Source of the DNA: Ochromonas danica
Taxonomy: Eukaryota > Sar > Chrysophyceae > Chromulinales > Chromulinaceae
Reading direction: 5' to 3'
DNA: 64,000 bases
Assembly (NCBI GenBank): GCA_015146655.1
Contig: VKHL01000065.1
Coordinates: 1 to 64,000, forward strand
In this document: piece after piece, positions 46,601-55,291 of the stretch
Layout: each line of letters begins with the position of its first letter
Position numbering within the stretch: position 1 is the stretch's first letter
Position numbers and translations under genes: made by a program
Notes under the pieces: generated by a model
Told to the model about the DNA's origin: nothing
The model's database searches: none
Seen by the model: only the letters and a program-made list of their open reading frames with translations

Positions 46601-48145
46601 CGAAGAAGATGGCAACACCTCCTAGGAAGTGCTGCAGGGTATCAAGAGCGACAGCAGGAGGAGGATGGAGTGGCAGTGGTAGTGGCTAAGTTGGTAATGA
46701 TCTTGCCGCGAAGTGCAGCTCAATGCTACCCAGCCATAGCCTCTCTGACTACCTTGCCCGACACTCCCGAGGAGGTGCTATCTCGCCTACCCAGCAGTCG
46801 TGAGTCACTGGCCGAGCGATGGCCTACTCGGCAAGGGTTACGCTCTGCCCAAGAGGTGGAGTATATAGTCCAGGTGGTTATCGAGGTAGAGCGAGGAGGT
46901 GGCAGGAGCACCTCCTTCGAGGTAGTGCCCGCTGACTGTGTGCGAAGACTAGCAGCGCAACCACAGGGACCCTCCAGCGAAGACTCTCGATTAGCCGCTT
47001 CCCTCACACCGCACTACTTCAATCAGCACTTCAACTACCACGCTGTGCACCTCGACACCGCCGAGGAAGTGCAGGGCGCTACCCCTGTCACAGTCCAGCC
47101 GCGATCCTTCTTCCGAGCTAGTCCCGGCTTTGTCCTCCTCGCCGCTGACTACTGCCAAGTTGAGCTTCGCCTGCTAGCACATTTCTCCGGTGAGCCTTCG
47201 CTGTGTGCAGCCTTTGCAGAGGAGCAGGAGGAGGAGGGAGAGAGAGATGTCTTCTGCAAGCTAGCTACCCACTGGCTCGGCCGCTCCTCCTCCTCCTCCT
47301 TACCCGGCGAAGTTACTGCGGAAGATCGCCAGCTGACGAAGCAATTGTGCTATGCGCTGCTGTATGGTGCTGGGCCGCGCACACTCGCACAGCAGGCACA
47401 GCTACCCGACGAGCAGTCCGCCGCGCAGCTGCGCACCTCCTTCCTCACCTCCTTCCCTGGACTTGAAAACTACCTGAGCGAGGTGCAGGAGGCGGCGCGT
47501 GCTTGTGGCTATGTGACGACTCTTCTGGGTAGAAGGCGAGCGCTGCCGGGCCTGCAGAGTGAGGAGGAGGCGGTGCGTGCACGGGCAGGCAGGCAGGCCG
47601 TGAACACTCTCTGCCAGGGCTCGGCTGCAGACCTCATCAAGCTTGCGATGGTGCGTATGCATGAAGCACTGCTGCGTGGGGCTGTAGGCTACGAGTCAGA
47701 GCAGCAGCAGGAGGAGGAGGAGGAGAGGTGGTTCTACCACAGTCCACGCAGACACCCTGGAGCTGGACTCTACCAGGCTTTCGAAGAGGTGCGGCTCATA
47801 CTCTCCGTGCACGACGAGGTCGGCTTCGAGGTACGGCCGCGCCACCTGCACACTCTAGCTGCGCTACTGCGGCGCTGCATGGAGGAGGTGGCGGGAGAGG
47901 TAGACCTGCGCATACCCTTGCGAGTCAAGCTCTCGGCCGGTCCCTCCTGGGCTGAGCTACGCCCTCTAGAGGAGCGACAGCAACAGCATGAAGAAGAGAA
48001 GGACAGACAGACGATAGACAGCATGGCCAAGGTGATCCTTCAAAGACCTTCGTTGGAGATGCAGACAGAAGAAGAGGAGCAGCAGGAGGAGGAGGAGATT
48101 CCTCGTCGAGTAGTGAAGAATCTCTTCGGCTCTGATGCGCTGTGA
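40610..48145 (+). CDS. POLQ: DNA polymerase theta (helicase plus family A polymerase)
   Basis: Enzyme of theta-mediated (microhomology) end joining. Single exon, 2511 residues, close to the human 2590. The start MSKNEIDDVFATLG at 40610 is the first ATG in frame. N-terminal SF2 helicase: APTSGGKT (54-61), DETH, LSATLG, CATSTLAAGVNLP and QMCGRAGRAG. The central ~900 residues are low complexity (Glu, Gln, Gly, Pro runs). C-terminal polymerase: motif A DYCQVELR (~2180), motif B region KQLCYALLYGAG, motif C HDE (~2399). The exonuclease-like domain shows no clear acidic triad, as in animal Pol theta. An acidic insert sits just before motif C, where animal Pol theta also has one. About 50 extra acidic residues follow the normal C-terminus. 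No intron in 7.5 kb, unlike most neighbours. Fused helicase and polymerase make the call firm. Confidence 0.95.
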   Translation: MSKNEIDDVFATLGIPDEVKAAYLSLGVSSLYDWQRDCLYSTNVLRGQNLLYCAPTSGGKTLIAELVLLKTVLNLRRKAVFVLPYVSLVLEKERHLKKMVRAFNLARPPSQRVKVRAYCAEKSLSRHYREDILVCTIEKAQAVVNALLRRDGPGHVAARRLGCLLLDETHLLGSAFNGHLLELLVSKVMLHNHLVSGQGGAVQVVALSATLGRVEEVARWLGARLYTTSFRPVPLKEFVLAGPDILDKQGRPVRPSPVEGVAGAGGGGGVGEEVEGMIALCREGLAKGQQVLVFCPSKQACQDSCRFLQQRLGPCSHLAGGGGGGERVPAQTAAYREAMIAQFSSSSSSSYDPRLFDSLRCGIAYHHAGLDRAARDCVEEGYLQRHLSILCATSTLAAGVNLPAGRVVIRSLQLGREQLTSTHYLQMCGRAGRAGQAVEGEAFLVVRNVDRPRALHLLAQPLPDIASRLDPKIDGGNALLKGVVEVVGLGLCTSVHDLLAFLRATLWAQQMIASHGLDHANKTLQAVMRAFLTYLLDARLLVTKQQQQQQQQQQRQRYYPSLSTAQGQGQGEGHGLGQGEGHGLGQGEGHGLGQGEVVVSDVEATRFGRAILQSSFAPDEAVDLFEELLVAQEGLCLELPLHLLYLIAPSDHSLQVDFSALLRHYERSRRAAQRAAVAGGGGGGAAAGGGGVAAVFEAVRVEVALLHRWAVQPPSRQDLLNSAQVTRSASLRLFLLNLSQEEQLLPGQQQEEEEEGKGKGVTARSARRYSAREWQVLARCQRLWAALAMQACIDGLPAHLLSREFGGGGGGSGGTSEEVEASLRRQFLVRSHRVRAFCREMGWAVLARLLHHLHPLLDLLPSKEVRPLLAAVPRMSRKVAQVLVSYGVRSVEHLLATPRETLAQYLQLSVGFTVWQQQEQEEEEVQQQEERVSRDEVVRLHLLRLVDDYLLSAREGRQLAEGKEVEVVEGEQEEVEDSSESSSSSSGSEEEEQEEEEESIDYMDLEEEQEERVGTTSDLLPWQQQEEEEEEEGWRVVYPSPPTSPSRNEEVALARKEEEEECGSPAYKTARVAASPPPPAPAPATPFIAPAPRLPLRGSSVKKVVVTPRLPHRSGGRGKQQQEEEEGVEAWVSDEDLLALLHDLEANGLLLPLTDHTSHSPHTTAATTTSAGATEEVFHFFPLRRPGDEEQQEEEGQGVGGAGGGATTMRPCVQIVVTTAAELTSTSSASACASTSSNSLAMGAEVQEQSLLPLLPQRQQKEEEEVEDEALLAMLDNWEATCSFDFFQQQQQQQEATDSLPAAVIAGGGGGGAVVVAGGGGGGNFKTAPQPQEHTTTSAINYPTAAPTPIAPTPRVVRGAQRRGSPYATPFAHPSASPSAPPRPALPYPSLLPAPLPLSAMSAWQLVTSRLPPPPPLGSSDFPHLHYLNTPGDVIALRGEIAHGCLSFELVCRPLPTTFLRNYYYQPAQSPRDGLRSWASLLSAHLSVATQPTCSSCDLSLPLINLYLPAHPNNRDCLQGPPHLLTGCMLYCGSAEVYYLPLPVPLPLPRFSTHDHNVSAYLNQRGSMRRVSLDALPRRCKEAVLDYLGCGRLLVKAPGLYPSSTSASNPLFVVSRNWCLLARHYLMTRWREGEAREWRLLQEIMSLRGLTKVSHDLKTKIIMLRERDVLVQGPLEDPSVAYSLLLPTCSSSSSALPVRTTPPSLTPPRRWCSEGVHEEVRRGLWLAAQRTVITLQAAARLHPLLESAGLLRLYRDVEAPLLLSVATLELHGLSCDVRGLARLRRHLLDRKVVLESYFKKHRVSTPEEVRKEKERLFGLAQAVYRATRPSTTTTSSSFSTTTSRDWSAGRSDAMARESSASQELLLLRRRLTATHPLFALLSEYNSLEQALPILSSANCNRRYLRVRPLYDPLGTETGRMIARQPCIQHLPKRLVYTSSTPPSLQRELLPSLPSSPHLLRDVATSFNAHLRYLRANGRAEWVKAFYHGATSEEVEEKRRRWQHLLGSAAGYQERQQEEDGVAVVVAKLVMILPRSAAQCYPAIASLTTLPDTPEEVLSRLPSSRESLAERWPTRQGLRSAQEVEYIVQVVIEVERGGGRSTSFEVVPADCVRRLAAQPQGPSSEDSRLAASLTPHYFNQHFNYHAVHLDTAEEVQGATPVTVQPRSFFRASPGFVLLAADYCQVELRLLAHFSGEPSLCAAFAEEQEEEGERDVFCKLATHWLGRSSSSSLPGEVTAEDRQLTKQLCYALLYGAGPRTLAQQAQLPDEQSAAQLRTSFLTSFPGLENYLSEVQEAARACGYVTTLLGRRRALPGLQSEEEAVRARAGRQAVNTLCQGSAADLIKLAMVRMHEALLRGAVGYESEQQQEEEEERWFYHSPRRHPGAGLYQAFEEVRLILSVHDEVGFEVRPRHLHTLAALLRRCMEEVAGEVDLRIPLRVKLSAGPSWAELRPLEERQQQHEEEKDRQTIDSMAKVILQRPSLEMQTEEEEQQEEEEIPRRVVKNLFGSDAL
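42244..42275 (+). repeat. CAA/CAG run (poly-Gln) in Pol theta
   Basis: About ten Gln codons in the helicase C-terminal region, mostly CAA. Confidence 0.85.
42312..42398 (+). repeat. 24-bp tandem repeat in Pol theta
   Basis: A unit encoding GEGHGLGQ is present three times and partly a fourth. It is a coding minisatellite in a loop after the helicase core. The copies look identical, so the array is young or unstable. Confidence 0.9.
43500..44640 (+). repeat. GAG/GCA-rich low-complexity coding tract
   Basis: Many short GGAGGAGGA and CAGCAGCAG runs encode Glu, Gly and Gln blocks of the central linker of Pol theta. The G-rich coding strand has many potential two-tetrad quadruplex sites. Confidence 0.7.
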
Positions 48146-48322
48146 GACCTTCCTCCTCTTCCCTCTTCGTGGTTTATGTATATACATAGTTGGGATACCA
48201 CTGTAAATGTAAATGCCGTTGGGGGACCATTCCCTTAAGTTAACAAACGCGTTTCTGAGGATGTTTTTGCCCTTGCACTGTACAGCGGCAGGACAGCACA
48301 GTGTGTGAGAGAGCAAAAAGAA
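48146..48322. promoter_or_regulatory. Upstream region of ankyrin gene with both recurrent words
   Basis: CTTAAGTTAAC at 48234-48244 runs straight into AAACGCGTTT at 48245-48254, about 70-90 bases before the ankyrin start. It also holds the 3' flank of Pol theta. Confidence 0.55.
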
Positions 48323-49177
48323 ATGACCAAGAAAGACGAAGTTACACCCTTCTCACAAGACGATTTCACCCGTACGGACAGTCGCTTTAGTCTGTCCTCT
48401 GCTCGATCTGGAGGAGATAGGGCTAGCGAGGCGGGGCGGGGGCAGGAGGGAGCGGAGGACCGGGAGGCCGAGCTGGACTGGTACGGCAACTCCGCGTTGC
48501 ACCACCTCTTCGCCACCAACGACGTCGACCTCGTTACTCTGCGCCGTCTCCTCGCGCGCAATCCAGAACTCGCGCGGTCGCGTAACCAGTTCGGCCGCCT
48601 GCCTCTGCACTACGCGCTCGACCGCATCCGCGTCCACCTGCCGGGCCTGCGCCTTCTGCTGGCAGCCCACCCGGAGGGCGTTTCCCAGGCTGATCTTGAG
48701 GGAAAGACACCCTACGACCTCGCGGTTAAGTGGTGCCATGGCGACGAGATCAAGCGCCTGCTGCTGCAGATCGCGCCGTCGCTGGACCCGCGGACTCGCC
48801 TGCGCCTGCGCTACGGACCTCTCGCCTCGCTGGCCATCTGGGCCTCTTCCTCCCTAGGAAGTACACAGACTGGTACGCGTAGACGTGGTGAGGGTGACGG
48901 ATACGAGCTGACGGAGATGCAACAGGAAGAAGAAGAAGACGAAGAAGAAGGGGAGGAGCAGCAGCAGGAGGAGGAGCAGCAGGACCAGGACCAGCGTCAG
49001 GAAGAACAGGAGCAGAGGGTGAATCGCACACAAGACGAAGTCAAGTCGTTTAGGAGGAACAGTAACTCAGGGCATGTGGAGGACTTCTCTGCGGAAGACC
49101 TGCTCGAGGTGGCTAGTCTCAGCGAACAAAGCGGACAGAACCACAGCCTTCGCCGCTCTTCCGCCAGACAAACCTGA
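48323..49177 (+). CDS. Ankyrin-repeat protein
   Basis: 284 residues. Ankyrin repeats span ~55-155: NSALHHLFATNDVDLVTLRR, FGRLPLHYALDR and LEGKTPYDLAVKW. The type (LPLHYAL with a LLLAAHPEGV turn) is common in stramenopiles. The C-terminal third is a Glu/Gln-rich run with a Ser/Arg tail. Protein-protein adaptor, partner unknown. The start is the ATG at 48323; the frame is open slightly upstream but has no earlier ATG. Confidence 0.8.
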   Translation: MTKKDEVTPFSQDDFTRTDSRFSLSSARSGGDRASEAGRGQEGAEDREAELDWYGNSALHHLFATNDVDLVTLRRLLARNPELARSRNQFGRLPLHYALDRIRVHLPGLRLLLAAHPEGVSQADLEGKTPYDLAVKWCHGDEIKRLLLQIAPSLDPRTRLRLRYGPLASLAIWASSSLGSTQTGTRRRGEGDGYELTEMQQEEEEDEEEGEEQQQEEEQQDQDQRQEEQEQRVNRTQDEVKSFRRNSNSGHVEDFSAEDLLEVASLSEQSGQNHSLRRSSARQT

Positions 49178-49849
49178 TCGTCCTCAACTAGCACTATTGG
49201 CTACTTACCGCACGCCTCCTGCTGTTTCTCTCGATCGTCCCCTTTTCCGTTGCGTTCTTAGGACTAACCGAATCATCAATCAAATCAACCTGGAGTCATC
49301 TACCATCTCCCAATCATAAGTTAGCTGGAGGGCATCTTATCATATCAAGCCATCCTTTATCATTGTAGCCTCATTTCATCAGACCCAATGATGCAATTGT
49401 CTGCCTGTTTGTCTGCCAGTCAGTCTGTCGGCGAAGGCGCTGCTGTTCTTTCTCTGTGCTGTTCTGTTCTGTCTCGTGTGCTCTTGTTATGTGGTACATG
49501 CCATTGTTATTGTTTTATTTTGCTTTGTCGTGTATTTATTTTCTTGTGGTCTCGGTACTTTCCTCTCTTCCCTTCTCAACTTTTCTCGGAGAGAGAGTTT
49601 GAAAGCTCCGCTGATGTAGAATTGTTGCCACTCTTCTTAGAATAGCCCCATGGTTGTACTGTAGTATCTTCTTCTTGTCCCAGCTGTCTGCTGCTGGTAT
49701 TGAGTGTTTGGTTTGATTGTTTCATGTCTTGTCGTGCGTCTCTTTGCATGCAGTGGTTGTATACCCTTGTTTGTACTTAAACTTTCTATTGTCCATGGAT
49801 GTTTTCCATCACAAGCAAGACACTAAGAATCGCCAATGTACACTAAGAC
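49178..49849. other. Convergent 3' flanks
   Basis: About 670 T-rich bases between the ankyrin gene (+) and MTHFR (-). No convincing frame or RNA. Confidence 0.5.
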
Positions 49850-51009
49850 CTACGCGAGGGCCACTTTGTGGTAGCCGAGACCCTCGAGGATGGATGTGGT
49901 CACTCCCGTGGTGTTGAGGGTGTAGAAGTGGAAGCCTGGAGCGCCCAGCTCTTGCAGACGGCGGCACATGGTGATACCAAAGTCAATGCCAAACTCTTTG
50001 ATCTTCTCCGCGTCATCTTTGAGCTCCTCCATCTTATTCATAACAGCCTCAGGCACGCGTGTCTTGCAGAACTTGATCATGCGTTTGAATCCCCCATAGT
50101 TTGCAATACACATGATGCCGGGAACGATCGGCACGTCGATGCCATGATCGCGACAAGCCTTGACGAAGGTTCCATAGACCTCGACATCAAAGAACATCTG
50201 AGTGATGATGAAGCGAGCGCCAGCGGCGATTTTCTTCTTCAGATAGTCCATTTCTCCGGCGAAGGCCTCATCTTTGCAGACATTGATGATCTGCACCTCT
50301 AAGTCACCTTCTCCTTGAGGATTGGGAACAGTTTTGCTGTCTGAGGAAGAGCGTAGGAGCTCTGAGGCTGTGAGGGAGTCTTTCTCCTCCACTGCCACCT
50401 CCACCATGGCCGCTGGATGCCCCTCAGGGTAACCAGCCACAGAGATGCTGAAATAGTCATCATAAGCGCTGCGGATGTAGTGGACGAGGTCCTCTGCGCA
50501 GGTCAGCTGGTTGTCCGCTGCCGTCCAGCGCTCCTGCCCTGCAGGGGGATCGCCACGCAGAGCGAGAATGTTGCGCAGACCGTGTTTGTGGCAGTTCGCC
50601 AAGGCGGTGTCGATGTGAGCACGATCCATGTTGGTGCAGGTGAGGTGCATGTTGGGGTTGAGGCCGAAGGTCTCCTTGGCTTCCTTGCAGAGGTCGAAGG
50701 TCAGCGTGGATGTCGACCCGCCAGCTCCCCAAGTGAAGTCCACAAAGAGAGGACTGTACTCCTTCAGCTGCTGGATGACCTTCTTTAGCGCAGCCACTCC
50801 TGCCTGAGGAAAGACAAGCACACAATAGGAAAGAGAGAGAGAGACACACACCGAGGGATTAGAGGCTAGGACAGCAACGACTTAGGAGTCAAGGTCACCT
50901 CAGTCTTGGGAGGAAAGAACTCGAAAGAGACCCACGGCCTGTCCTGGTTGGCTCTACTGGCGATGACTTCTGAGATCTTCGCACTGCTATTCTCCACCAA
51001 GGCTGCCAT
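49850..51009 (-). CDS. MTHFR: Methylenetetrahydrofolate reductase, catalytic domain only
   Basis: Reduces 5,10-methylene-THF to 5-methyl-THF with FAD and NAD(P)H, supplying methyl groups for methionine. Model: exons 50899-51009 and 49850-50803 (95-bp intron), 354 residues. The N-terminus has WVSFEFFPPKTE, then FVDFTWGAGGS, MHLTCTNM, LALRGDPPAG, FIITQMFFD, PIVPGIMCI and FHFYTLN near the C-terminus. This covers the TIM barrel fully. The ~300-residue regulatory domain of animal, yeast and plant MTHFR, which in animals binds AdoMet, is absent, so it is a bacterial MetF-length enzyme that should lack AdoMet inhibition. No targeting peptide is seen. An AAACGCGTTT word lies upstream at 51158-51167. 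Confidence 0.93.
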
Positions 51010-51308
51010 ACTGACACTTCACTGCTCTTCGTATCTTTTCACAATCCACAAAATGAATTGAAAACTGAAAAAAGCCACAACCGCCCATTCTCCTCCTGCA
51101 CTCCGCAATACCCGGAAAAACGCTCTCGAAAGTCCAATTAAGTGCTTTGCCGCAAAGAAACGCGTTTGTTCAAAATTATCATTAGCTTTGAAAAACCTAA
51201 TTATTGATTAAATCATTATCATTTTATTCCACACCATGAGACTTGAGACATTGCGAGACAGAGAGACCATGACGGGTTAGATAGGAGAAGGGTGTAGGTA
51301 TAGCTTCC
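51010..51308. promoter_or_regulatory. MTHFR upstream region and CbbX 3' flank
   Basis: AAACGCGTTT at 51158-51167, about 150 bases before the MTHFR start. The rest is AT-rich with no frame. Confidence 0.5.
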
Positions 51309-52632
51309 TTAAGGCAGCATTGTGGTGCGGTCCAGATGCTTGATCTCATCAATCATGACCTGGAAGTCCACAGGCTCGAAGCTCTGGAGCTCATCGAGGG
51401 TGTAGATCGTGCCATGAGCCATGGCATCCTTGAGGATTCTCGTGGCAGCCAGGCGTCTCGCTCTCTCCATGGCATTCCTCACAGTGCGTGCATTCGAGAA
51501 GAAAGGGAACTCCTTGCGCAGGTTCATGAACTCCACGAACTTGGCCTGAGCTGTTTCAGGATAGCTGTAGCTGTAGGTTCGTGCCAGCAGGTTGGAGATC
51601 TCAGCGAGCTCGGCGTCGTTGTAGTCGGGGAAGTCCAGCCAGTTGCCCATGCGCGAGAGCAAGTTGACATTAGCTCCGAGCATGCGAGCCATGAGGTCGC
51701 GGTAGCCAGCCAGAACGACGACAAAGTCCTGGTTCTCGGTGAGGTCCATGAACTTGACGAGCATCTCGATGACCTCTGAGCCATAGTCGCGGCTGTCTTC
51801 CTTGTAGAGCCCATAGGCCTCGTCGATGAAGAGAATGCCACCAAAGGACCGGGTGATCATCTCTTTCGTCTTTGGACCTGTGTGTCCGATATACTGTCCC
51901 ACTAGATCAGCGCGTGTGGCCTGCACCGTGTGGCCCGAGGAGATGAAGCCCATGGTCTTGTAGAGCTCGCCCATCTTCATCGCCACTGTGGTCTTGCCTG
52001 TGCAGTCAGACAAGAGCGCGGGGTTATCATAAGGTCTCTCACATGGCATCATTAATATCAATGGCAGTGTAGGTACTCTGCTGTACTGTACCTGTGCCGG
52101 GGTTGCCGGAGAAGACGTGGTGCAGGGGGGGAATGGTGGTCTTCACCCCCACTGACTGGCGAATCTTATGCACTAGCATTTGTGCCGCATAGCGTCGAAG
52201 CTTCTCTTTGACGGGCTTGAGTCCCACGAGCTGATTATCCAGGTCGGCGATGACTTGCAGCACCTCGGGAGGCACGAAGAACTTGTCTGCCGTGGCCACG
52301 ATGAGGTCGTTGGGAGTGTTCCAGAAGGTCTCGTTCTCCTTTCTCAGCAACATGTCAGCCATTTTCTCCTTGCGGAGAATCTCTTCTCGCTCGCGCTGTA
52401 ATTTCTCCTCCTCGGCCTTGCGCGCCGCGAGCTGATCGGACAGACGGCGATAGTTGCCCGAGTTGGAGTCTTGGTATTTGGCTGGATCATAATTAAAACC
52501 CACGCCTTTGCCGGGCGTGGACATGGCAAGGCCCGTGGCGGCGGAAGGACTGCCGGCTCTGCGCTGGAGGGCGTGCGGCTGGAAAGCGCGGGAAGTGAAG
52601 AGTAGCAGACAGAGGACGAGCAGGGAGAACAT
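51309..52632 (-). CDS. cbbX: CbbX-type red Rubisco activase (nuclear-encoded)
   Basis: AAA+ ATPase that frees inhibited red-type Rubisco. Model: exons 52092-52632 and 51309-51997 (94-bp intron that splits the Walker A codons), 409 residues. The signal peptide MFSLLVLCLLLFTSRA is followed by FQPHALQRR, matching the Ala-Phe site of bipartite plastid targeting. A ~100-residue helical, Glu-rich region (AARKAEEEKLQRERE) precedes the AAA core. Core: Walker A GNPGTGKTT, pore-loop region SGHTVQATRADLVGQYIGHT, Walker B GGILFIDEAYGLY, sensor 1 VVLAGY, and sensor 2 region NARTVRNAMERAR. The N-terminal extension beyond targeting is longer than in bacterial CbbX. The gene shows that the alga has form ID Rubisco. 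Confidence 0.93.
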
Positions 52633-52964
52633 CTCTCTTGGTCAGGGAAGGGCTTGAAGGGGAGAATTGAGGGGCAAGGTTAGATGATAGATAGGTGCAG
52701 ATGCAGGTGCAACAGTGCAGGATGGCGACGAAGGGAAGGATATGAGGAACTCAGAACCCGCGAAGTTGATGACGTGACTGCAGAGAGAGAATGAATTCCA
52801 TGGAACTTACTTCTCCTCTTTCTTCTTTTCCATCGAACAACTTCTCGCGAAAACACGAAAACACCAAATCACCGAATCGCCTCCAACGGAATCTCCCAAA
52901 AACAAAAACAGTTTTGTGTGTTTGTTTCTTGCTAACTTAAGAAGGAAGGGTTGTGTTGGTAAGC
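52633..52964. promoter_or_regulatory. Divergent promoter, CbbX/START gene
   Basis: About 330 bases between starts. TAACTTAAG at 52933-52941, about 25 bases before the START gene ATG. Confidence 0.45.
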
Positions 52965-54849
52965 ATGCTTCAAGGAGGGAACTCTGCTTCGAGTGAAACG
53001 TTAAGAGGCGATACCACGGCACAGATCATGTCACCCTGTCCGTCTTTATCATCCAGTTATCCAGCCGACCCTTCACCGACAGCCGCAGGAGGAGGAGGGA
53101 GAGGAAGGAGCAGCCGGTCGAGGTCGAGGTGGACGACCTCCGTGCTGGGCCCCGTGCTCTTCTTCTTCCTCCTGCAGCCGCTCTCCTCCTGCTCACTTTC
53201 CTTCTGGCGGTGTGGCCCTGGAGGCCCCGGAAGGCTGCCTCCTCAGCGGCCAGGCTTCGGCCTCTACGCCTCTGGCATCGGCTTGGCTCTCTCTTCTCTG
53301 CGCGAGAGTGACGCACTGGGGCGATGGATGCGCTTCGCCAACTCCACCCTGGGCCATGCAGACCCAACCTTCGCCCTGGGCCTCGATCTCCTCTTCCCTG
53401 AGAAGTGGAGGAAGAAGAGAGGCGCCAAGTCTGACTCATCTTCCTCTAGCAAGGAGGAGCAGCAGGAAGAAGAGGAAGAGCTGGAGGAGGACCCCCCTGA
53501 AGACGAATCACAGCATGTCATCAGTCTGGAGGAGATGGAGCAGGCCCTCAGCCAGGCGCACCGCATCATGACTTGCACCTCCTCAGACATACAGAGGGAG
53601 GGCTGGAAGATCGTGCACCAGAACCACGTCTTCACCCTCTACAAGCGCAGACAGCAGAAGACTGTGCAGGGATCGAAGGAGAGCCATGGAGAGGGGCCTG
53701 TGGAGTACATGATGACGGGGCAGTTCGCAGATGTCTCACCCAGGACTTTCCTCCTTGCCCAGATCGATTGCTCGCTTCGAAGGCTGTGGGACCGCACCAT
53801 GAAGGAAATGTCTCTGGGCACTATTGAGCTCGATGTAGTCGACGACGACCCCAATGTAGCGGGAGGGGCGCAGTCTGGCCGTCTTCTGCAGACGAGGGAT
53901 GTCTTGTACTATCGCACCAAGTGGCCTTGGCCCATGAAGGACCGAGACTACGCCCTCGCGAGAAGGTATCTTCCCCTTTCCTTATGTTGTCACTTCTCCA
54001 TCTCACGGTAATGGTGTGTGTATATGTGTGCGTGCGTGTGTGTGTGTGTTATGGTTGTCTGGCAGGTGCAAGATCTTCGATCGCAACAACACTATTGTGC
54101 TGATCAGCAAGGCCACGGAGAGCGCGGCGTTGCCTCACAGAGAGGGAGTGGTGCGTGTCGACAACTACTGGTGCCACTCCGCCTTCGCCTCCTTCGACCC
54201 CCTCGCACAAGACAAGACTCCCCCTTCTCCCCCGCCACCTATCCCTCCTGTTACCCCCAGCCCTCCCTCTGTGGAAGAGGAGATGGAGGAACCTGAGCAA
54301 GGAAGTGATGAAGAGGAGTTGGACCTCTTCCACGAGGTCGAGGGCGAGGAGCTGGCAGCTATCGCCGCGCGTCGCTCTTCTCTCGTCAATGCCTTTGCCG
54401 CACTTCGGCGCAAAGAGAGTCGGGTATTGAGAAGACTGAGGTGTGGCCGCTCAAGGAAAGTGCACGAGGTGAAAGAGCGCATGCTCCTCCGCCTCATTCA
54501 CGATCTCTCCTCCCCCTCCCCCGCCCCCTCCCAACAGGGTGAGCTGACGCTAATCGACGAGAACAGCAACCCCACCATTTCCTCCAAAGAGGAGGAAGTG
54601 GAGTCCGCCAGGACTGGCAGAAGGAGGAGAAGGCGCGGCAACCTAGTCTGCAGGCCGGGTATGCGCTTCGTGACGATCTTCTGCGACGACCAGAAGGTAC
54701 CTCTGCCTCCACGCCTCGTGGACATGTTGAGCAAGATGGCCGAGAAGGTCGTGCCCGAGTCATTCTCGCGGTTGCATGAAGTAGCGAAGGAGGTGGAGCT
54801 GGGCAAGCTACTCCCTGACAAGCACTGCCGCTGTCAGGACGAACAGTAG
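52965..54849 (+). CDS. START-domain protein with N-terminal membrane segment
   Basis: Model: exons 52965-53965 and 54066-54849 (100-bp intron containing a GT run), 594 residues. A basic N-terminus is followed by one hydrophobic segment (VLGPVLFFFLLQPLSS) and an acidic linker. The START-like lipid-binding domain spans ~205-400: EGWKIVHQNHVFTLYKR, VLYYRTKWPWPMKDRDYAL, then VVRVDNYWCHSAF. The WPWPMKDRDY word is a hallmark of PCTP-type START domains. A Pro-rich, then charged C-terminal part follows. The domain should bind a lipid or sterol at a membrane. The ATG at 52965 is the first; 53029 is an alternative. Confidence 0.82.
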
Positions 54850-55291
54850 TCCAGGAGAACAGTTATAGGATGATTCCTACCGTGTATATAATAGCCATTA
54901 ATAGACACTAAATTAGCAGCAGGTAGAGGAGGGTATAGTGATGTGTACATCATCTTGAGACCAAATACTGATACTCGGCTACTTGGGGTCAACCAGTTAA
55001 ACAAGATGAGAGTCGAGCCTTGGAGTCATCAAGCATTGACTCAGCAGACTACTTGTAGGCAGAAGAGGGACTTCTGAAAGTGTGCACTGCCCTCCCAAAA
55101 ACCGAATTTTCTGATAAACGGAAATCGTCAGGAGAGCCGGTTGGTTAACGGTGGTTGTGCGGTGTGTTGGGTTGCAGTTGCGCTGGGCACTGCTTGCACC
55201 CCCGCCAGCAAAGGAGCGGCAAGGCAAAACACAGCGAACATCCCAGTTAGATTCTTATTCCTATTCCAATTCTAGTCACCCGTCCCAAGTC
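54850..55291. other. Intergenic, upstream of globin
   Basis: 440 bases with no gene. A frame open upstream of the globin ATG has no earlier ATG codon and does not look like protein. Confidence 0.45.
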
